The notes under the pieces: model-generated | The model's database searches: none | Seen by the model: only the letters and a program-made list of their open reading frames with translations | Told to the model about the DNA's origin: nothing | Part shown: in pieces, positions 25,209-36,316 of the stretch | Position numbering within the stretch: the first letter of the stretch is position 1 | How the letters are laid out: the number at the start of each line of letters is the position of its first letter | Assembly (NCBI GenBank): GCA_021229015.1 | Contig: CM037789.1 | Coordinates: forward strand, 27,553,480 to 27,617,479 | DNA length: 64,000 bases | Source: Solen grandis | Taxonomy: Eukaryota > Mollusca > Bivalvia > Adapedonta > Solenidae | Reading direction: 5' to 3' | Program-made: the position numbers and the translations under genes

Positions 25209-25460
25209 CACAGATTCAACTGTACTGTATGAGGTTGATATATGAATTTAATGGTTTTCATAACACTGACTAAAAAGTAACATTAAACTGTTGTAAAGAA
25301 AACGTATATTTTTACTTAATGCATCTATTTAGATACATTTTGTTTAGTTTTCTTTAATAAGAAAGTCACTTAAACACAGAATTTGATTTAGACCATATTA
25401 CCCCTGTTTGAAACGGTTTCCTAATGTTGTTTAAGTTAATGTTATGTAAACATATAGTTA

Positions 25461-25467
25461 TATAAAT
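25461..25467 (+). promoter_or_regulatory. Possible TATA box of the mosaic gene
   Basis: TATAAAT lies 42 bases before the proposed start codon. In AT-rich DNA this is weak. A TACACAG acceptor-like sequence just before the ATG leaves open an upstream non-coding exon. Confidence 0.25.
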
Positions 25468-25508
25468 ATGTATTTCAACATTTTTCTCCTAAAGTTTTGT
25501 ACACAGGA

Positions 25509-25566
25509 ATGAAGAATATTATTCGAGTTATCACATTAACGACACTATTTGGGTTTCACATAAGTG
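25509..25566 (+). CDS. Mosaic gene exon 1: signal peptide
   Basis: Encodes MKNIIRVITLTTLFGFHIS, a basic N-terminus with a hydrophobic core typical of a signal peptide. It ends in phase 1 at AGTG|GTAAGT, a strong donor. Confidence 0.7.
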
Positions 25567-28500
25567 GTAAGTAATACTCTCGTAACCCAACTCTGAAACT
25601 GTATGTATGTCCATCCGTATGTCTCTCTGTCCAACCTCATCGTTTATCTTTCCTTTATTAATTATTCAATTATTTTTCTCTTTTATAAGTGGTATGTTGT
25701 TTTTTTTTACTGTTTGTATACCTGTTTCAAATACTTATTTACTTGGGTCTTTACTTTTTTATTTTTTGTTCTTATTCATTTTTCCCTGGTCTTCTCCATT
25801 TATGTTTATAATTTAAAAAAAATCAGCAAGATAGAATGCTGACATGCTGGATAGATACTGATGGTGTTACTTTTAACTTTATTTCAACTAAATTAATGCA
25901 TCGTCGGATGACCCGTGATAATGGAGGGTAACTGACCGAATTGACAATGGGTGTCTGACGCAGAATTAATATGGCTTCATCACGAACATGTAAACATTTC
26001 TTTAATAATTTGACTTGTAATTCTACGTTATTGTTTTCTGGACATGTAATATTGTGACCATCATCATCATCTCATCCCCACACGAATGTTTTGCAAGAAA
26101 AAAAATATGCGAGGGGAAATAATCCCATGAGCCGGTGTTTGTCGATATTCGTTTTTTCTTTCTTTCTTTTTTCCTCTATTGTGAACTAAATGAAAATAGT
26201 TTAAGAGATAATATTACATATTTAAATTTGTTATATTTAGAGGTATATTCATCTTGATCAATGCAATTCATTTTCAGAAAGACTCGATTGTTTTAATTGC
26301 GCAAATATCAAACACATTTCCGACTGCCATACGACAAAAGAGTGTACAGATTCACAGGTATTGCCATTCTTCTATCAATCCATTCATCCATCCGTCTATC
26401 TTTCTTTTGGTGCCAAAAAAAAAAAAAAAATACAAAATCACATTTTTGTTTTGTTCTCAGTTAATCATAATGTCCCATTCCTAATCAGGCATATCTATAT
26501 TTATCGAAAATCAAACAAACGAAACACTGCTCTCACGTCCTACTCTTTGTTCTGTTTCAGATATGTCATGCAGAGAGCTACTCGAGGAATGGAGAAACAT
26601 TCCACACCCTTGGGTGTAAGGAGAAGACCGTCAGTAGAAAGATATTAAATCACTGTGATATCAAATAAACTTTATCTTTAACACAGAATCTTATTGCAGA
26701 TAAAAACACAGGCCTTAAACCCTAAACCAGAAAATATAATCTGCAAAGAAGATGCGTTCTGAAATACGTTTGACCTTTAGGGTAATGCAGCCATAATTAA
26801 ATTATGGCCTTAAAATTTTACTCTAATTCTATAAAGGTTAAACCCACAATCACTTGATGGACCATGATCACATTTTTAATGATGGAATAATTGATTATCT
26901 TAAAGGCATCATTACCTCAATCCCAAGATAATTTACTGGTTAAAGCATAGAACATTGCATGGTATACACTCAATGACGTCATTATTTAATCCAATGAACA
27001 TGAGTTGTCAATATGCTGTCATACATTATGGTTTTCTTTGTCGCACAGACTGTATTGAATCGGACTCTGGCCTACATTATTGTATGAACAAACTAAGGAG
27101 ACCCTGATTAGATTGCTCCTGGTCTGGGTCTCTACCGTTTGCTAATGCAACAAACGTATCTATATTTATAAGGTTAATTATCTAAGGGTTATACCAAGCT
27201 AATTAGTACATACAGATCCTGGTCACCAAGATTCTCTCCCTTTTCTAGTTATGTACAGGTCTGGATATGACGCCATTTTTTGGCCGACGACAGGCGGCTG
27301 ATGGAGACGCGCCATGTGCCCAGTGTTGCACTCTTCACGGATGCAACAAATATCTGTGTCCACTGCAGTTTACTACCCCTCCCCCACCCGGTAGGTTGTT
27401 TATACCGTTAAACGTAATCGACTTAAGAGTAATTGATCTACGTCGCAATGGACTAGGTCCACATCTGTACGAGATCTCCTGCGTTGGAGATTGGTAAATG
27501 ATACCAAAATACATGACGCACATAAAATGTTATTAAAAATCTACTGTTTTGCTTTTGATTTATTCAACATGCATTAATACAAAGCTTGGCTCATACATGG
27601 TTATTAATTTTGTTTAAAGGCTTAAAGGCAACATTAGGTTTTATGTTGTTGTTTTTTTCTATAATTCGATGGCTATTTGTGAAACGGATTTTCTATATTA
27701 TATTTGTTATAATAATATTAAACGTATGACTTATAGTTTTTAGAAATACGGAATTTCACAAGAGCGAGACAAAGCCGAGCCAATGGTTTAGTTCCATAAC
27801 TTTTTTAAACTGCACGTTTAAGGCGGTTGAAACACACGGCTCACGTAACCGTTTCACATAAAATGGGCAAAATACGAACATACGTTATAAAACTTTTGAA
27901 TTTGAAGAGCTCTTTCAATGGCTGTAAAAGTGGGACAAACGGTAGATAGGCAGTAAGGTGGCACAGATGCAACCTTTTTTTTTCTTTTTATTTGTTATTT
28001 TATATGCTGTGTTATGGGCTCGGGTATTACAACGAATCCTTACCGATTATCCCGCTTTTTTTCAGACAGTGGAATAGCCTTTTTTCAGTCCGAATTCTTG
28101 ATATGTGATTTTGTTTGTGTTAAAAAAATAAATTAGTTGTGAACGGTTTTGGGCCACTTACTAGTCGACCGACTTCAAAAAAAATGTCGCTGTGCTCTAC
28201 CTGACGAAGGTGAGGCTACCCATAAGCCACATTCTTTATGGAATGTTTTTATGGAACCATGCGCTAGGCTTCGCCTCGCTTTAGTTTAATTCATATTAAA
28301 AATAATCTACTGAGTTATCTGACTGTTTTACCGGGTATGATTCATAAGTATGGGGCACGCTTCAGTCTATGTTTCTGGTTTACTTGGCCGATAGTTGTAG
28401 GAGTACTACTGTATGTTTTTTTTGCTGTTTTCCAGTGGACGGGGGCTGGTCAGATTGGGGACCATGGGAGAAATGTCCAAACTGTGGCTTTAAATTAATA

Positions 28501-31500
28501 AGCCGGATAAGGAGTTGTAATAACCCAACTCCATCATCCAATGGCAGACTCTGCCTAGGGGATGCCAAAGACATTGGTCTCTGCAATAACCCCTGTACCG
28601 GTACGTGAAGTTTGTTCCAGGTTCACAATTAGACGATTATTTCATGACCCGGTTTCCTTACCTTGAAAGTACATTGTATATAAATTTATATATAATAATT
28701 ACATATTAAAGTGGTTAACATTTTATTTAAAACCAGTTTGTATAGGCTTTCAAACAAAATTCCAATATCTTGTGAAAATTGCTCCTTCCTGTGTGGATGG
28801 TAGCCAGAGAACAACCGAGGGGGACCACTGTAGTCCCCCAACATCCGTGACTGGTATATGTTCATCTTTTTTATGCTTCCCGAAAGGAGAGCATATAGTT
28901 GCCGCTTTGTCCGTCCCGTCCGTCCGTCATAATTTTGTCCGGTGCATAACACAAACACTATAAGAGGTATCAACATGAATCTCCATAGGTAGATAGATTT
29001 AAATGAGGAGAAGTGCAGTGTGCAAAAAACATATCTCTGTTTTGCATAATTTAGGAGTTATTGTCCTTATTTATTTTTCATACTTAAATTTTGTCCGGAG
29101 CATAACACAAACACTGTTAGAGGTATCAACATGAAACTTTATAGGAAGATATAAATGAGGAGAAGTGCAGTGTACAAGAACCATAAATCTGTTTTGCATA
29201 ACTTAGCAAATATTGCCCTTTGTTATATTTCATAATTAAATTTTGTCCGGAGCTCATTTAGTATAATAAGGTACCCATCAAGTGACAAAGCGCAGTTCGG
29301 GGAGCATCCACCGGTTCTACCGGCTCTTGTTTTATTTTTGTAGATCCACCAACCACTAAAAGCACGACAACCGTGTCAACACCCATCACAACGTCAACGA
29401 GAAAGACTACGACATCAGCGTCACCATCCAGCACCAGCACAACATCAGCGAGTTCTGTTACACCTCTTCATGATTCACCGACAACTGTTTCGCCAGTGAC
29501 GTCAACAACTAATAAATATGTAACACATGACCTCACGCAAAAACGTATGTAGTCATTATTAATTATATAACGTACAGGGTGTTTTTGCATTTATCATATT
29601 GATTGTACACAGTGCGATAGTTTGCAGTTACTTTGAAGCTCGAAAGTTCAAACATTAAATAAAACTTCTTTAGGAATAATTTGTAAATATGATATGGCCT
29701 AGTGGTTATCAATTTTATAAGAAAGTAAACTTTGTAATGGAAAACATGGGCAGTAATCGAGTTGACAATCGCTGTGGCAGTAGTTTTAAGTTATATATCG
29801 GCGTCCAGCTAATAGGTGGTTAAAGAATGCACAGTGCACATTGGTAGAGCAAGCAGACTGACAGGAAGCCGACTGGCACGCTTCATTAACCAAGTTACCC
29901 TGTCGGAACTCGAACCCACGTCAGTGAGGGGCTTATTATTAGTAAGTCAGCGACTATAAGCACTCGGCCACGGAGGCCACATTGTGAACTTCGGGTACTG
30001 CAGAAAATGAAGTTATATTATGGACACGATGGTATGCTAGTAGACCTCGTATTTTCATTTTTCTTTTATAATCATGGTTTCAAAACATGACCGTATACTG
30101 TTCAGTCGCCATGGTTAGAGCATGTATGCTGATCACTTTATAAAATCTTTCATAACAATGTTTCTATGTTTGTTTTATCAATCTGAATGTATATGGAGTC
30201 GTCGACTTTCACATGCATACAATGCATCGTCGGACACCCACGGCCAATTCGTTCCGTTACTCTCCATTCACCAACCGTGAGATTTTCAACCTGCAAGTCG
30301 ATGATTTTACGCGTTCAGTTTGAAATTTTTTGAAGCAAATCGAAAAGAGGTTAACGCTTTCGTAGAAGTAAGATGACTATCATTAGTGGAGACATATATC
30401 ATATAGGATATTAGAAATTAAAATACGAGCTTTCGGATTGGTTAACGTCAGGCAGGACAATGTTATCCTGCATGTAATCGAACTGTACACATCAGCTTTC
30501 GGTCTAAACGACAAACCACACGGTCGATATATGAAGAGAGGGCTATTCAGAGGTCGTTGGTTATTTGACGATGCAGAAAATAATACATATGATGATCGGC
30601 ACCTGCTCCAAACATGATGAGTTACAGCTTCTTTGATAAGTATATTGTTGTGTTATCAAAATACTTCTCTTCGGTTCACATTGTGACCTGTTTCGGGCCG
30701 GACGTTATAAATAATAGCCTGGCTGACTAAATGGCGGTAAAAAAGTACGCTTCATTACAATTTAATATTTATTCCGTTGAAGTGGTGGAGAGGCTTTACA
30801 TCATATCCGCATTCCTGTAATCCACATCAACACGGAATATCTTTTTTTTAAAGATACTTTCTGTTTAAATCCTAACCATCAGCACAAGAGTCATACAGAA
30901 TGATAGTATGTCTTAATGAGCGACCACCGATACCCAGTACCGGAAGCAGAAAACCTTATTAAAGCAGCCAGCTTTTAGGGTCCCCAAAATGCATTCACTT
31001 CCATTTATTAAACATGTGGAATCCTGACTTCTTTTCTTAACTTTATGTTGATTTTCTTTGCCTGACAGCCGGAGGATGCGATGACTTGATAGATTGTTCA
31101 GGGTACTACAGACCCGATGCCTGCAATGGGATATACAGCCAGTGGGCACATCGCTATTGTCCACGCCACTGTGGCTTCTGTCCAGGTAAGTCAAAACAAG
31201 CATAATCCTCGGCAGTGTTTCCTTCGCTGTGGAATCCATTGGCACTAGAACCGCATAATTCGGTTTTGTGTTGCCTTTGATTAGGCGGTATTTCCACTAA
31301 CATCTCCGAAAAACAGGTCGTTTTTTTGTGTGGTTTTTTACCTCATTTTAAGAGGAAGTGACGAAAAATAGCGTTTTGGAACCGAAATAGCCGAATGCTA
31401 CGAAAAAAAGTTTAGGGTCGGTACAAAAAGAATGGTTGGTCAGGTAAGTGAGAACTAGTAACTTTAAAAAAGATATCCACCCGACTGTATACTGAAAAAG

Positions 31501-32007
31501 TTAAGAGGAACAAAAAAAAATCATGATTTTATTGAAATAGGCAGAGTAGGTCCGTCATTTACTCTTCCAGAATTAGGAAATACACAGCTTATTTCTGCGG
31601 TTCTAGTGCCTGCCGTGGTATCTCACTAATTCGATCACAGGAAAACTTCAAATACCGGTATCTGATTATTTTGGACTTTTATTAATTCCCAGAATTTTAC
31701 CTGAATATTTTTAACTATTTTTTTTCCAATTTAAAATATGTTTCAACATGGCTTTAACACCCCAACGTCGCAGCTGTATTCATGTATGTAATACCAGAGA
31801 CATGTAAATAACACATTATTTATGTCCTTGGTATTACCAAAATATGTAGTAAATTTTTGTTGTTGTTGTTGTTTTCAAGTTGTTTCCACGGAGCCCTGCG
31901 TGGACAGGATATTTAATTGTGCAGAGTACCAGGACGATGTGTGCACAAACCGGATATTTTGGCAGTGGAGGGAATCACATTGTAGAAAATACTGTCAACT
32001 GTGCTGA
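25509..32007 (+). CDS. Secreted Ly6/uPAR-TSP1-ShKT-ShKT mosaic protein
   Basis: Eight coding exons (25509-25566, 26278-26357, 26561-26629, 27249-27390, 28436-28600, 29344-29544, 31069-31185, 31880-32007) join in frame to 319 residues. Order: signal peptide (about 1-19); Ly6/uPAR-like module (about 21-106; paired CxxC start, CC and CN near the end); TSP1 repeat (118-171; Trp 121, 124, 127 and six Cys); Thr/Ser/Pro-rich mucin-like linker (172-238); ShKT modules at 242-276 and 284-319, the protein ending on the last Cys. Most introns are phase 1, as in shuffled extracellular modules. Ly6 folds bind proteins, TSP1 binds matrix or glycans, and ShKT modules occur in secreted enzymes and effectors; the role here is unknown. 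No enzyme domain is seen. The start exon is the least certain part; an earlier non-coding exon is possible. Confidence 0.85.
26278..26357 (+). CDS. Mosaic gene exon 2: Ly6-like module, first part
   Basis: Acceptor ATTTTCAG|AA and donor CACAG|GTATTG. Encodes LDCFNCANIKHISDC and KECTDSQ, the start of a three-finger module. Ends in phase 0. Confidence 0.8.
26561..26629 (+). CDS. Mosaic gene exon 3: Ly6-like module, middle
   Basis: Acceptor TGTTTCAG|AT. The donor is inferred at GACC|GTCAGT, which keeps phase 0 and puts the family-typical GC....C spacing across the junction. Reading through instead reaches a stop at 26645-26647, so the donor choice matters and an alternative end is possible. Confidence 0.7.
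27249..27390 (+). CDS. Mosaic gene exon 4: Ly6-like module, C-terminal part
   Basis: Acceptor TTTTCTAG|TT, donor CCCG|GTAGGT. Encodes APCAQCCTLHGCNKYLC, the CC....CN closing motif of a Ly6/uPAR-like fold, then a Pro-rich hinge. Only this frame is open across the exon. Confidence 0.82.
28436..28600 (+). CDS. Mosaic gene exon 5: TSP1 repeat
   Basis: Acceptor TTTTCCAG|TG, donor ACCG|GTACGT, phase 1 at both ends, so the whole TSP1 module is one exon. Key residues: WSDWGPWEKC, SRIRSC, NGRLC and two final Cys pairs. The spacing between the first two Cys is slightly shorter than in the common CSVTCG form. Confidence 0.9.
28866..29335. repeat. Tandem-unit repeat in mosaic intron 5
   Basis: AAATTTTGTCCGG-type blocks begin at about 28931, 29087 and 29239, with CATAACACAAACACT and GAGGAGAAGTGCAGTG inside each ~155-bp unit. 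The element begins near AGGAGAGCATATAGTTGCCG and ends near CCGGTTCTACCGGCTCTTG, only a few bases before the acceptor of exon 6. Confidence 0.75.
29344..29544 (+). CDS. Mosaic gene exon 6: Thr/Ser/Pro-rich linker
   Basis: Acceptor TTTTTGTAG|AT, donor AAAC|GTATGT, phase 1 at both ends. 66 whole codons dominated by Thr, Ser and Pro without Cys, so a probable O-glycosylated spacer between TSP1 and ShKT modules. Confidence 0.82.
29780..29980 (-). repeat. SINE family 1 copy, diverged
   Basis: Contains GGCGTCCAGCTAAT, ACTCGAACCCACG and TCGGCCACGGAGGCCAC in the expected order on the minus strand, with deletions and substitutions. Lies in intron 6 of the mosaic gene. Confidence 0.7.
31069..31185 (+). 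CDS. Mosaic gene exon 7: first ShKT module
   Basis: Acceptor GCCTGACAG|CC, donor CCAG|GTAAGT. Encodes CDDLIDCSGYYRPDAC, then a W, and YCPRHCGFC: all six cysteines in ShKT spacing. Phase 1 on both sides. Confidence 0.92.
31880..32007 (+). CDS. Mosaic gene exon 8: second ShKT module and stop
   Basis: Acceptor GTTTTCAAG|TT. Encodes CVDRIFNCAEYQDDVC, then W, HCRKYCQLC and TGA immediately after the last Cys. A polyadenylation signal follows at 32069. Confidence 0.9.
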
Positions 32008-32068
32008 TGAACAAAACAAAAAACATCGCTACAACACACATGAAATATATAACATGAAATTTGAACAT

Positions 32069-32074
32069 AATAAA
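32069..32074 (+). terminator. Polyadenylation signal of mosaic gene
   Basis: AATAAA 62 bases after the stop codon. No other AATAAA is closer. Confidence 0.55.
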
Positions 32075-32124
32075 TATTAGTGTAAAATACATTGAAATAA
32101 ATAGGACACACAGTATTGTTGTTA

Positions 32125-32432
32125 GGATATAACACTATCCGCTTAAAACGCAAGGGACTGTCCCCGGCAGCCACATCTCGGAAGTTGGAGGTTGTGGGTT
32201 TGATTTCCGACCGCAACATACCAATGTCGTAAAAAATAATTGGGCTTTTGGTATAGCTCCCAGCATGGCGCTCAACATAATACAGGGTAGTTCCAGGACT
32301 GGTTGACCCAGTACTGGGTGTGGTTATCATTCTACAGCGTGATACTGCACTGTTGCAGCATTACATCTGTTTTAAGTAGACACAGTCTCCAAATGACTAA
32401 TATACTGCCGGCAGGACGTTAAACCCGACTAA
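32125..32432 (+). repeat. SINE family 2, most complete copy
   Basis: A tRNA-like head with a GTGGGTTTGATTTCCG B box near 32197 is followed by TTCCAGGACTGGTTGACC, GCGTGATACTGCACTGTTGC and finally AATATACTGCCGGCAGGACG and TTAAACCCGAC. It shows that family 2 has a tRNA-related promoter and a 3' domain resembling that of family 1. Confidence 0.75.
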
Positions 32433-33872
32433 CATAAAACACAAGAAAATAGTTTGATGGTAGTACGACTTTTTTTTTTTAATTGTACAGATTTTTTTTT
32501 AATTTCCATCAAATTTATCAACCATGTACAGAAACAATAAGGCCATAGACTGCTCATAGTAACATCAGTCTACATAAAGTCATATGAATCACTTAAGATT
32601 TAACCCTAGCCAGATTTAAGATTATAATCGAAAACCAGTCTACATGAGCCTGTTTTATATACAGACCACTTTTGTTTTTGCTATGGTAAAGGGCAATGTG
32701 TAACAATAGAGGTAAACTAGCTGACATCAAAATGAACTTCATTTTTAAAGGATATAAATATTTAAGCAATTATTGGGCCTTTCAATAAGATGATCATCAC
32801 ACAAAAAAATAAATAATAAAAAAATAAATATATAAATAATTATATTTTTCTTAGAATATACCAAGGGAGGCAACCCATGCTAAACAATTTTGAAACAATA
32901 ATTGAGTTATTTCTCTTGAATAAAAAAAAAATATGTTCGTAGTTTCCCTTATGAAAATGGACAAAAAAGAAAAGGTTTTAGAAAAAGTAAAAAAAACTTT
33001 GTGGTTCATCTTTAACTTTGTTAGACAATCGTTAAATAAAATTAATTCTGACCATCCGTTGTAGGGAAGATTTTTTTTTAAAATATTTTTTTAGTTTCTA
33101 TGGAAGTCTGAATTTGAATGGGTCAAGTATAAGTAACTTCTGTTAAAACCAAACCCAATGGTCATTCCTGTCATGTTTCATCAAGTTATATCCTGTGGTT
33201 TCAGGATGTCATTTAAATCAACTTGTTGTCTTTGTACCTCTGTTTATTTGGTGTGTTTATTTTTAGCATACCAGTCATTGTCAGGGGCCATAAATCTGCT
33301 ACAACTTGATGAATATTAAAACATATCCCACCCCAGGTGCGCTATTAACTTGACACAAAAATGAGTATATCCCCGCCTCAATATTTGTCAGAGGTTGTTG
33401 AACAAAGGAAACTATTGAAAGCAAGATTCACATGTATTTGTTTGTTGTAGGTTTGTACAGCTTTCACTGGGTAAACAGATATGCATATTCATTTCAAGGC
33501 CTTTTGGCATCATGTAAATTAACAGGACTGAGGAACATTCCTGAAGTTTTATGATTCTGGGTCTTATAAATTTGGAGATGTGCACAACACAAGATTTTGT
33601 GACAGGCAGAAGGATTTAAAATTTGGGAAAAGAAGATGAAGAATTAAATGACCACTGTTATGTCATGCGATATGTTGGCTCTTATTTTCCTCAATTTCAT
33701 GTTCATAGATAGGTGACTTTGAATGTTATGCATAAAAAAGAAATAGTAGGTTGCTGGAATTGATATTTTCTTCATTATGTTCTGGATATGTATGTGTTAC
33801 AAAATTCAAAACTGAAGTTAACCACTTACATATGTTTGTATCCCTATCAACAACCCTGACTATAACCTTATG
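32433..33872. other. Intergenic DNA, nothing recognised
   Basis: AT-rich spacer with poly-A/T runs and no ORF of interest. Confidence 0.45.
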
Positions 33873-34578
33873 AAAAAAGGGGCCAAGATGGCCCTGTGTC
33901 GCTCACCTGAGTAAGATTGCTGTGTTAGGCATGATGATAAAAAATGTGGCATCTAAATTGTTTTTCTAACATTGAACTAAGTGACCTAGATTTTGATCCT
34001 ACCTGACATTGCACTCAACTTGGAATTCATGCAGTCATCATTATTATCAAGTGTAATGAAGACTGGTACAACTAGAACTGTGTCCAAAGGACACGGATGC
34101 CCCCACTGTGCAGATGTGCTCGTAAACAAGAGCAGCTTCATTTAATGTCTACAAAATTCTGTTCTTATTATAGCGTTTCAGTTGAAATTTCCTCAATTAT
34201 GTATTAATGATAAAAAAGTTACCTAACTCTTGAGGCATCATATTTGGTTTCTTTACAGATGGAATACAATATTAGTGTCTGAATAAAACAAAACTTTGAA
34301 ACACATGTCTGGTCTCCTAAAACTGCAGGAACACAATGCTGTGATCAGAGAAATATGTTGGGTATACAGTTACTTTTGGCTGTGGCAACTCATCTTTTAC
34401 ATAGACAAGATCAATAATAGATCCACTTAAGTGTGTTGGTAATGTCACACACTGGCGATAATTAAGCAGAGATTCAGATAGTCTTCTGTACCAAACTGAA
34501 TCAACGTTGATGTTGAAATCACCTAGGATTATGTCAGGTTGCGTATCGTATACTGTGCTGGTAAGATCTGTACATTGT

Positions 34579-35335
34579 CCATCTACACATTAAGGTTATT
34601 CATCACTGGAAGTTTAAGCAAAATCTGCCATCTGGTTTAAGAGGAGTTGCTTTCACAAAATTTCTATATGGTATATAGTGAAAAAATCAACAAAGGGCCA
34701 TAATTCTGTTAAATTTGGTCGCCACGAAAAATTCCTTCCTTTACTTCCATCTACACATTAAGGTTGTTCATCCCTGGAAGTTTAAGCAAAATCTGCCATC
34801 CGGTTGAAGAGGAGTTGCGTTCACAAAATTTCTATATGGTATATAGTGAAAAAATCAACAAAGGGCCATATTTCTGTTAAATTTGGTCGCCGCGAAAATT
34901 CCTTCCTATACGTCCATCTACACATTAAGGTTGTTCATCCCTGTAAGTTTAAGCAAAATCTGCCATCCGGTTGAAGAGGAGTTGCGTTCACAAAATTTCT
35001 ATATGGTATATAGTGAACAAATCAACAAAGGGCCATAATTCTGTTAAATTTGGTCGCCGCGAAAATTCCTTTCTTTACTACCATCTACACATTAAGGTTG
35101 TTCATCCCTGGAAGTTTAAGCAAAATCTGCCATCCGGTTGAAGAGGAGTTGCGTTCACAAAATTTCTATAGGTATATAGTGAACAAATCAACAAAGGGCC
35201 ATAATTCTGTTAAATTTGGTCGCCGCGAAAATTCCTTTCTTTACTACCATCTACACATTAAGGTTGTTCATCCCTGGAAGTTTAAGCAAAATCTGCCATC
35301 CGGTTTAAGAGGAGTTGCGTTCACAAGATTTCGGG
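34579..35335. repeat. ~167-bp tandem repeat, five copies
   Basis: CCATCTACACATTAAGG starts near 34579, 34747, 34913, 35081 and 35248. Later copies are almost identical (CCGGTTGAAGAGGAGTTGCG, GGTCGCCGCGAAAATTCC). The last copy is cut off at a minisatellite. Confidence 0.92.
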
Positions 35336-35422
35336 ACGTACGGACGGACTGACGGACTGATGGACTGATGGACTGACGGACTGACGGACTGATGGACTGA
35401 CGGACGGACGGACGGACGGACA
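35336..35422. repeat. GACGGACTGATGGACT minisatellite
   Basis: Tandem four- and eight-base units of GGAC(T/G)GA(C/T) type. ORFs made of PSVRQSIS-like repeats on the minus strand are translations of this run. Confidence 0.92.
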
Positions 35423-35464
35423 AGTGCAACGCTATATGCACCCCACTTTGTGGGGGCATAAAAA

Positions 35465-36240
35465 TGTAGGCCCCTAGAGTGTTCACAAGATTTTTCTAAA
35501 ATTTGCCCTTGTGACCTACTTTTTGACCCCATGTGACCCGATTTCAAACTCATCCAAGATATCATGTAGACAAACACACTGACCAAATTTCATGAAGATT
35601 GGGCCAAAACTGTTGCCTCTAGAGTGTTCACAAGGATTTTCTCAGATTTTACCTGGTGACCTAGTTTTTGACCCAACATGACTCAATTTCAAACTCATAT
35701 GTCATAGCATAAAGACAAACATCCTAACCATATCTAATGAAGATTGAAATGTTATGAAGATTGGGTCAAAACTGTGGCCTCTAGAGTGTTCACAAGGTTT
35801 TTCTTAGACCTGACCTGGTGACCTAGTTTTTAACCCCATGTGACCCATTTTCGAACTCATCCATGATACCATGTAGACAAACATCCTGACCAAATCTAAT
35901 GAAGATTGGGCTAAAACTGTTGCCTTTAGAGTGTTCACAAGGGTTTTCAAAGATTTGACCTGGTGACCTAGATTTTGACCCCACGTGACCCATTTTCGAA
36001 CTCATCTGAGATATCTTATAGAAAAACACCCTGACCAATTTTCATGAAGATTGGGCCAAAACTGTGGTCTCTAGAGTGTTCACAAGGTTTTTCTAAGATT
36101 TGACCTGGTGACCTAGTTTTTGATCCCACATGACCCAATTTTAAACTCATCCGAGATATTATGTAGTCAAACATCCTGACCAAGTTTCATGAAGATTTGG
36201 CCAAAACTTTGGCCTCTAGAGTGTTCACAAGCAATTGTTG
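35465..36240. repeat. ~147-bp tandem repeat, about five to six copies
   Basis: CTAGAGTGTTCACAAG recurs near 35474, 35618, 35782, 35926, 36071 and 36217. It is followed in each unit by GACCTGGTGACCTAGTTTTTG and by ATGAAGATTGGGCCAAAACT. Units differ by scattered substitutions. Confidence 0.9.
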
Positions 36241-36316
36241 ACGATGGACGACGCACGACAGACAAAAAGGGGTCACAAAAGCTCACCCTGAGTACAAGTG
36301 CTCAGGTGAGCTAAAA

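Larger units (their letters stand above)
33873..36316. mobile_element. Composite non-autonomous element with inverted ends
   Basis: Starts with GGGGCCAAGATGGCCCTGTG then CGCTCACCTGAG and ends with GTGCTCAGGTGAGCTAAAAA, so GCTCACCTGAG is inverted at the two ends. Similar starts occur at 36758 and 45770. Inside are two tandem arrays and a GGAC(G/T)GAC minisatellite. It has no coding capacity, so it is a passenger element needing enzymes from elsewhere (inference). Confidence 0.6.

Noticed and set aside
28772..28860. Possible second TSP1 fragment (SCVDGSQRTTEGDHC)
   Set aside because: No Trp motif, no full Cys set and no donor in phase. Exons 5 and 6 already join correctly without it.
29258..29440. 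Val/Asp-rich minus-strand ORF
   Set aside because: It is the antisense of the Thr/Ser-rich exon of the mosaic gene.
35268..35586. ORFs with PSVRQSIS-type repeats
   Set aside because: They arise from the GACGGACTGATG minisatellite read on the minus strand.
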